Source: Triticum aestivum
Taxonomy: Eukaryota > Streptophyta > Magnoliopsida > Poales > Poaceae
Reading direction: 5' to 3'
DNA: 64,000 nt
Assembly (NCBI RefSeq): GCF_018294505.1
Contig: NC_057801.1
Coordinates: forward strand, 850,916,896-850,980,895
Of this stretch, positions 57,211 to 64,000 are shown in pieces (the stretch's first letter is position 1; each line of letters opens with the position of its first letter). The notes under the pieces are model-generated. The model had not been told where the DNA came from, searched no databases, and saw only the letters and a program-made list of their open reading frames with translations. Both the position numbers and the translations under genes were made by a program.

Positions 57211-58288
57211 GATGAAAAATTGCTTGATAGCAACCCCATAGATGTAGTATGCAAGGTATAGAACGCGAACTTAAGAAGCAGAGATTGCTTGTACAAATTT
57301 ATATATAGTAGAGACCAAGTTGTGACAAAAACAAGACCTCTGTGCAGATCATCATCTGTCCTTATTTCGAGTTGCATAAACAGGAATGCAAGCTACGTGA
57401 TCTTCAGAAATTAGAAACTTACATGTCTTTAGAAATTGGAACATCCACATGACTCAACTCCAAGCATAAGAACCTCCCTCCTTTCTTTAGAACCCTGTTT
57501 CAGAAGCACAAAAATCCATGTGAAACTAATTAGACGTGGAGAACATAAAGCAGTCAGATTTCAGAAACCATACAACAAGTCCTACCAGCAAGAAATCTCG
57601 TGGAGAACAAGTATTGATCCAAACATGCAAATGATGCAAAGTTTGAAAATCAAAATCATATATAGATATCTGAACAGACGAAGGCATCCAATTTGCAGCA
57701 TACTCGAAATTTCAGGAGTGAAACAGGGTTTTCTCCAGTAAGATTAAAAATGGGACTTGAGGAGAGATTCAGGAGGTTGAAAATGCGACTGATTCTTGTG
57801 CAGTAAGATACAACTTTCTCAATGTGTGTAAGCTTTCTCAATGCATGTGTGTAACACTTCTGATGCCGAATACAACATCCATCATTGAGAAAGCTGGAGA
57901 TCAAGAAACTAAGGCACTGCTCTTCAGTGTAGCCTGAAAAAAAAAATGAACCGGTGCGGTGGACAACAGAGTACAACATCTGAATCTAAGGTGGCATGAT
58001 AGAAAATGTTTCATGAATCATGATATTTTTCGGCAGCAAGGAAGGACATTGGCACAATATTGAGTAATAATATGTATAAAGTTTATCAACGAAAGCTTAG
58101 GACAGCTCGAGGAAGAAAAGTAGAAAAGAAGAGTACAATCCACCAGGCCATTCATCGGTCAGCATATCATCTGATAAGTACGTAGTACTCATGTTACATC
58201 TATTTTGTCACAACAACACAGCTGATTCCTTTAAATTTGCCGGTGACTGTCTAATTTTTTTTTATCCTAATTGATATCTGGTAAATAC
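57211..58288. other. intergenic, no gene recognised
   Basis: No protein-like frame is seen. The phrases ttagaaattggaac, aaccctgtttcagaa and cagaagcac occur but belong to no family I know. Confidence 0.35.
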
Positions 58289-58762
58289 CAATATTTTAAA
58301 TAGCACGCTATTTCGTCGTTATAACGCGGTTATAGCATATTTGAAAGGGAGACGTTACGTTTTGGCAAAATCGGACGCTACGACGCTAATTGCGTAATTA
58401 GCGCGCTACACACGCTATAACGTTGTAACGTTGTAACGTTACAACGTGCAGACCATGCAAAACTGAAATCAGCACAGCCCAGCAGGCCCAGCATGCCAAA
58501 ACCAACCCACGAACCTAACCGGCTAACCCTAGTTCTCACTTCTCATCCCTTTCTCACTCCTTTTTATGTGCTGGATTTGGCCCTTATGCATATATTGCTT
58601 GCTCCTATAAAAACTTTAGTTGCTTAGATACTTTATTTCTAGATATTTTGATTTTTTTGCAAACGCTATTTTGAAATATAGCACGCTATTAGCGCGCTAT
58701 AACTTGTGTAGCATTTAGAAAAATGCCTCGCTATATTTTGTAGCGCGCTATTTAAAATATTG
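58289..58762. mobile_element. hAT-type MITE
   Basis: The 474-bp element begins CAATATTTTAAATAGC and ends with the exact inverse, flanked by the 8-bp direct repeat GTAAATAC (58281-58288 and 58763-58770). CA..TG ends and an 8-bp target duplication are those of hAT elements. Many internal 'agcgcgctat/atagcgcgct' palindromes and a 'taacgttgtaacgtt' cluster lie near both ends. No transposase is present. Confidence 0.85.
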
Positions 58763-58770
58763 GTAAATAC

Positions 58771-59290
58771 TACTCATATTACGTCTATTTCGTGTCTGTC
58801 CCGCCGGCCACATCGAGGAAAAGGATTCAGCTTTGAGATGAGCCTGGAAAAGAAATCACAGGAATCTGGTGAGTGGAGGCTCGTGGCGGCCGCTCGCAGA
58901 AATGGGAAAGGAATTGCACTAATGGTTCAGTTTACATGCTACAACTTTCTAGAAATATTCTTACCTAGTCATATACTAAAAACTTAATATTAGATTAACA
59001 TATCTGCTAGGCCATCTAACTATATAGTTTTTGCAATTGACAAAATTTAATTCAAGCAAAGATTTGTTACCAAATACAACCAAAATTCAGTACAAATCAT
59101 ATTTATTTTTAATGGTATATATGCATTACAACTGTTTAACAAAACTCGCTATAACTAGGATTTTGGCAACTTTGTTAAGTGGTTGTTGGCGGCGCCTCCT
59201 CGCAGCGCCGCTTCTTTTCTCCCTCGAGCTGCCTCACACAACTCTTGTGGACTTGTGGTTTCTCTCTATCTTCTTCTCTCAAGAACACAA
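58771..59290. other. intergenic, no gene recognised
   Basis: AT-rich DNA without a convincing frame. Confidence 0.35.
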
Positions 59291-59442
59291 GAACACACAC
59301 ACACACACACATACGGAGAAACACACACACACGCACACACACCTCACCGTGGAGACACTAGCTTTGCTTTCTACTCCCGGTGAGACACACATACACTACA
59401 TTGTTTCATCTGCCCTCACAGCCTCCATTTTCACTAATATGC

Positions 59443-59511
<69 letters not shown>

Positions 59512-59520
59512 ATACACACA
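59291..59520. repeat. (AC)n microsatellites
   Basis: An interrupted (AC)n block lies at 59291-59342 and an uninterrupted run of about 31 AC units at 59444-59506. Translations of this region are simple Thr-His repeats and not genes. Confidence 0.95.
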
Positions 59521-59843
59521 CGGATGCGCTAAAGTGAGCGGGAGCGTAAATTGCTAATTCTGCGCTCCGGCCACCCGGTTCAGCCGCTTCCTTGAATTAG
59601 TAATTTTCTTTCCCACCTATAGTAATTGTCCCGGCAAAAATAGTAACCAAATAAATTTGGTTACCACTGTGCCCCTCCGATCCCCCGTCCGCTCTGTTTG
59701 CCCTGGGCAGTCTAGTAATACTCTAGAAATGATAGTAATGTAGTTACTTTGGTTGTCGTTGCACCCCATTGGTCCTCCCGCCGAAGTAATGTTTTCAATC
59801 AGTCTTCTAGTAATAAACCAAAAAATATAGTAACCAAATTTAA
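59521..59843. other. short-motif repeat region before the transposase pseudogene
   Basis: The phrase agtaaccaaat and its complement atttggttac occur three or four times, as do 'agtaat' motifs. They could be subterminal repeats of the CACTA relic that follows, but no CACTA terminus is visible. Confidence 0.35.
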
Positions 59844-61435
59844 ATGGTTACTACTGCAACGGGCGAAGCTGCTGAAGATCAAGAGGAACCAGACGATGTG
59901 CCCGATGATGATGATCTCCGCCGGGTCATTGTCGATGCAAGGACGCAATGCGAAAGTCAAAAGGAGAAGCTGAAGTTCGATCGCATGTTAGAGGATCACA
60001 AAAAAGGGTTGTACCCCAATTGCGAAGATGGCAACACAAAGCTCGGTGCCGTACTGGAATTGCTGCAGTGGAAGGCAGAGAATGTTGTGCCTGACAAAGG
60101 ATTTGAGAAGCTACTTAAAATATTGAAGAAGAAGCTTCCAAAGGATAACGAATTGCCCGACAGTACATACGCAGCAAAGAAGGTCGTATGCCCTCTAGGA
60201 TTGGAGGTGCAGAAGATACATGCATGCCCTAATGACTGCATCCTCTACCGCGGTGCGTACAAGGATCTGAACGCATGCCCTGTATGCGGTGCATTACGGT
60301 ATAAGATCAGACGAGATGACCCTGGTGATGTTGACGGCGAGCCCCCCAGGAAGAGGGTTCCTGCGAAGGTGATGTGGTATGCTCCTATAATACCACGGTT
60401 GAAACGTCTGTTCAGAAATGGAGAGCATGCCAAGTTGATGCGATGACACAGTGAGGACCGTAAGAAAGATGGGAAGTTGAGAGCACCCGCTGACGGGTCG
60501 CAGTGGAGAAAACTCGAGAGAAAGTACTGGGATGAGTTTGCAAGTGATCCAAGGAACGTATGGTTTGCTTTAAGCGCGGATTGCATTAATCCTTTCGGGG
60601 AGCAGAGCAGCAATCACAACACCTGGCCCGTGACTCTATGTATGCATAACCTTCCTCCTTGGATGTGCATGAAGCGGAAGTTCATTATGATGCCAGTTCT
60701 CATCCAAGGCCCTAAGCAACCCGGCAACGACATTGATGTGTACCTAAGGCCATTAGTTGAAGAATTTTTACAGTTGTGAAATGGAAACGGTGTACGTACG
60801 TGGGATAAGCACAAACAGGAGGAATTTGACCTAAAGGCGTTGCTGTTCGTGACCATCAATGATTGACCCGCTCTCAGTAACCTTTCAGGACAGACAAACA
60901 AGGGATACCACGCATGCACGCACTGTTTACTTGACACCGATAGTATATACCTGGGAAGCTGCAGGAAGAATGTGTACCTAGGCCATCATCGATTTCTTCC
61001 GACCAACCATCGATGTCGAAAGAAAGGCAAGCATTTCAAAGGTGAGGCAGATCACCGGAAGAAACCCGTCATGCGTACCGGTGATCACGTACTTGCTATG
61101 GTCAATGATTTACACGTAATCTTTGGAAAGGGTCCCAGGCTCCCAGCGCACTAGCTGTTCCGAATGACGCTGAGGGACACACACCCATGTGGAAGAAGAA
61201 ATCTATATTTTGGGACCTACCCTACTGGAAAGACCTAGAGGTCCACTCTTCAATCGACGTGATGCACGCGACGAAGAACCTTTGCGTGAACCTGTTAGGC
61301 TTCTTGGGCATGTATGGAAAGACAAAAGATACACCTGAGGCACGGGAGGACCTGCAACGTTTGCACGAAAAAAGACGGCATGCCTGCAACGTTTGTACTA
61401 CTATTCATGCCCCTAGGGGGATAGATTGGTAGGAA
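59844..61435 (+). pseudogene. CACTA transposase (TNP2-like), broken
   Basis: One frame from 59844 to 61154 encodes the TNP2 transposase core with in-frame stops at 60444, 60777, 60864 and 61152, and a frameshift before 61187. Landmarks are DGNTKLGAVLELLQWKAE, VCPLGLEVQKIHACPNDCIL, ACPVCGALRY with the C-x2-C motif, VKVMWYAPIIPRLKRLFRN-like text, and near the end HSSIDVMHATKNLCVN. TNP2 would cut and move the element. The gene is dead and its right part is lost at 61435, where a gypsy element begins. It is unrelated in position to the CACTA at 25943. Confidence 0.9.
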
Positions 61436-61727
61436 AAGACCATCGCTCGTCCCCGACTGCCACTCATAAGGAAGACAATCAAAGAAACACCCCATGCTTC
61501 AAATTTGTCACACAACGGTTACCATACGTGGATGCTACGGGATTTGCAAACCTCAACACAAGTGTCTCTACAATCCACAACCACCCACTAGCATAACTCT
61601 AATATTACTACCTTTATATCGCAAAACTATTGCAAGGAATCAAACATATCATATTCAGCGATCTACAAGTTTATGTAGGATTTTATGACTAACCATGTGA
61701 CTGACCAATTCCTGTCATCTCTCTAAA

Positions 61728-61950
61728 TAGATATAAGTGAAGCAAGAGAGTTTAATTCTTTCTACAAAAGATACGCCCACGCTCTAACAAATATAAGTGA
61801 AGCAAAAAAGCATTTTACAAATGGCGGTTCTCTATGTAAAGAGAAACAGGCAATCCAAACTTCAAATGATATAAGTGAAGCACATGAAGCATTCTATAAA
61901 GCCATACTCAAAAGATATAAGTGAAGTGCATAGAGCATTCTATAACTCAA
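61728..61950. repeat. 'atataagtgaagca' repeat cluster
   Basis: Four copies of (g/a)atataagtgaag(c/t) occur at about 61729, 61790, 61868 and 61915, followed in two cases by 'agcattctata'. The units are spaced irregularly (47-78 bp). Confidence 0.7.
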
Positions 61951-63041
61951 CCAAGGACTATCTCATACCAGCATGGTGCATAAAAGAAAAGTGAAAACTA
62001 AATGCAAAAGACGCTCCAAGACTTGCACGTAATGCACGAACGAAATGAATTCGAAAACATACCGATACTTGTTGAAGAAAGAGGGGATGCCTCCCCAGCA
62101 TCCCCAAGCTTAGACGCTTGAGTCTCCTTGAATATTTACTTGGGGTGCCTCGGGCATCCCCAAGCTTGAGCTCTTGCCTCTCTTCCTTCTTCTCACATCG
62201 AAACATCCTCGATTAGACACTACATCCACATAAAACTTCAACAGAAAACTCGGTAAGATCCATTAGTATAATAAAGCAAATCACCACTCTAAGTACTGTC
62301 GCAAACCAATTCATATTTTGTTTTTGCATTGTCTCTACTGTAACATAACTTTTTCATGGCTTAATCCACTAATATAAATTGATAGATTCATCAAAACAAG
62401 CAAACTATGCATCAAAAACAGAATCTGTCAAAAATAGAACAGTCTGTAGCAATCTGAACATCCACCATACTTCCGGTACCCCAAAAATTCTACCAAAATT
62501 ACAAAAAATAAAAACGTTGTACAGAAAGACAGTGCAAAAGGAATCAGAACCAATTGACGTTCGAGATAAAAATGTAAAATCGCTCACTACAGCCAAAGTT
62601 TCTGTCCTGCACCGTACAAACCAACAAGCATTGTAAACATCCTAAAGGCAAACCTAAGCACATTATTTTTATAATACAAAGGAATTGTACAAGGGGATAA
62701 TTATTTTTTATTGAAAATTTTCTGTAATTAAGATTAACAAAGTTCCCATGGGCCTGAACAAGTTTAAGGATGTCCCCCACTTTCACAATGCTCGTCTCTC
62801 TCACTTTCACTTTTCTTTTTGAAAAGTTTTGGGTTCCCCTCTTTATTTTTGTTGTTTTTAAACTATATGAAAGCACTCAACAGAAATAAATGACTCTCTA
62901 AAACTTCCGGATTGTCTCCCTGGTAGCGCTTTCTTTAAAGCCATTAAGCTAGGCGTTTAGTGCTCAAGTAATGAATCCACCCGGATCCCAAGGTATATCA
63001 AAGCCAATTTTAATTAACAATGATTTGTAATTTAGTAGTGA

Positions 63042-64000
63042 TCACAAAGTAACATATATCATGCAAAAACGAAGTCTAACTCTCTTCCTATGCATCGACA
63101 TGTCATAAAAGAACAATTCATGCACACCAAGTAAAGGCCAATGCATAGTATAAACAGTTTCTTGCAATTCTATCGTGTTGGAAACATAGAGAGGTGGAGA
63201 TAGAGTTCCTCTCTCATAATAATTGCAAGTAGGAGCAGCAAGAACATGCATATTATATTCATCAAAATCATCATGTGCAATGGTAAAAGGCAACCCATCA
63301 ATATAATCCTTAATAAGCACAAACTTCTCCGGTAAAGTGTAGTTGGGAGAATTCAAAAAGATAATAGGACTATCATGCGTGGGTGCAATATCAACAATTT
63401 CGTGTTTAACATAAGGAACTATAGCAAGTTCATCTTCATAAGCATAATTCATATTGGCATCTTGGCCACAAGCATAGCAAGCATCATCAAAAAGGGATAT
63501 TTCAAGAGAATCAACGGGATCATAGCAATCATCATAGCAATCATCCTTCGGTAAGCACGAAGGGGAATTAAACAATGTATGAGTTGAAAAGTTACTCTCA
63601 TTAGAAGGTGGGCACGGGTGATCAATCCGCTCTTCTTCCTTTTGTTCTTCGCTCTTCTCATCATCCTTTTCATCAAATGAGCTCACAATTTCATCAATTT
63701 CCTCTTCCATAGGCTCCTGCAAAATATTAGTCTCTTCTTGAACAACGGGGTAAGCCTCGATATATTGTTTAACATAGGCATTAGAAGCATAATTCTCATA
63801 ACAATATTCAAGTATGGCAAAATTTTCAGATTTGTGAAAAGTAGCATCATACGTTTCAATCAAAGAATCAATTTCAAAAGAACCCTTAAAAGCAACAAAT
63901 TCTTCAATTTGTTGAACATCATAGTAATTATAAACACCCTTAGCATATGAAGATATGATTCCATTATTACTAAACAAGAATTGATAGGGAAGGTGTTTCT
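63042..64000 (-). CDS. gypsy-associated acidic ORF, unknown function (partial)
   Basis: The minus-strand frame has no stop from the window edge at 64000 to TAA at 63042, at least 318 codons. It is strongly acidic (EEEIDEIVSSFDEKDDEKSE) and rich in Tyr, Asp and Asn, with no gag, protease or polymerase motif. It lies in the internal region of a gypsy element, where such lineage-specific extra frames are known in Triticeae. The start lies outside the window. Function is unknown. Confidence 0.5.
   Translation of the reverse strand, partial: KHLPYQFLFSNNGIISSYAKGVYNYYDVQQIEEFVAFKGSFEIDSLIETYDATFHKSENFAILEYCYENYASNAYVKQYIEAYPVVQEETNILQEPMEEEIDEIVSSFDEKDDEKSEEQKEEERIDHPCPPSNESNFSTHTLFNSPSCLPKDDCYDDCYDPVDSLEISLFDDACYACGQDANMNYAYEDELAIVPYVKHEIVDIAPTHDSPIIFLNSPNYTLPEKFVLIKDYIDGLPFTIAHDDFDEYNMHVLAAPTCNYYERGTLSPPLYVSNTIELQETVYTMHWPLLGVHELFFYDMSMHRKRVRLRFCMIYVTL

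Larger units (their letters stand above)
61436..64000 (-). mobile_element. 3' internal part of a third Ty3/gypsy element
   Basis: The sequence is non-coding until 63042 and then carries a long minus-strand frame open to the window edge. The non-coding part has four or five 'gatataagtgaagca' motifs between 61731 and 61925 and two 'gcatccccaagctt' blocks near 62099 and 62154, which I associate with the untranslated region of Triticeae gypsy elements. The left end abuts the transposase relic at 61435 with no LTR, so the element is truncated there. Confidence 0.6.

Noticed and set aside
59031..59537. 168-codon frame with His-Thr repeats
   Set aside because: Translation of (AC)n microsatellites.

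Overview
This window is nuclear DNA of a grass, most probably of the wheat tribe (Triticeae). The reasons are split genes with GT-AG introns, dense nested Ty3/gypsy and Ty1/copia retrotransposons whose LTRs resemble Sabrina- and Angela/BARE-type repeats as I remember them, CACTA elements with CACTAGTAGAAAA termini and 'tagtcccggtt' subterminal repeats, Stowaway and Tourist MITEs, and LINE and Helitron remnants. Family names come from recall, not from a search. I cannot resolve the species. There is no bacterial or CRISPR content.

Layout. 1-5536 is a minus-strand gypsy element with decayed pol, inserted in a copia-type LTR remnant (5537 to about 6330). About 6330-10740 holds two Sabrina-type LTR sequences in opposite orientation. 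10741-12288 is a plus-strand gypsy reverse-transcriptase pseudogene. 12289-19690 is mostly anonymous repeat DNA with a possible Helitron end (13205), a 221-bp AT-rich tandem duplication (16705) and a degenerate plastid-derived tRNA-Ser (18340). About 19690-23940 is a truncated minus-strand copia element joined to a gypsy gag scrap. 24227-32889 is a second minus-strand gypsy element split by a complete 5,072-bp CACTA transposon (25943-31014, TSD AGG).

The gene-bearing part starts near 33.4 kb. It contains a two-exon defensin-like cysteine-rich peptide gene (33396-33776, +), a three-exon DUF1218 membrane protein gene (37277-38138, -), a 191-residue uncharacterised protein (40227-40802, +), a 15-exon SET-domain methyltransferase of the Rubisco LSMT class (47485-52023, +) and a two-exon NETWORKED-2 (NET2) actin-binding protein gene (52532-56468, +). 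MITEs, a Mutator-like foldback element, a short Helitron, LINE scraps and minisatellites lie between them. The right end holds a hAT-type MITE (58289), an (AC)n microsatellite, a broken CACTA transposase (59844-61435) and the 3' internal part of a third minus-strand gypsy element (61436-64000).

The most interesting signal is inside the CACTA element. Two convergent promoters each combine an snRNA-type upstream sequence element (GTCCCACCTCG) with a TATA box exactly 24 bp downstream, which is the spacing used by RNA polymerase III at plant U6 genes. Each faces a hairpin-forming stretch of about 135-140 nt that ends in a T-run. This reads as a pair of transposon-borne Pol III hairpin RNA genes. 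The same element carries a spliced, minus-strand, possibly B3-like gene and no transposase.
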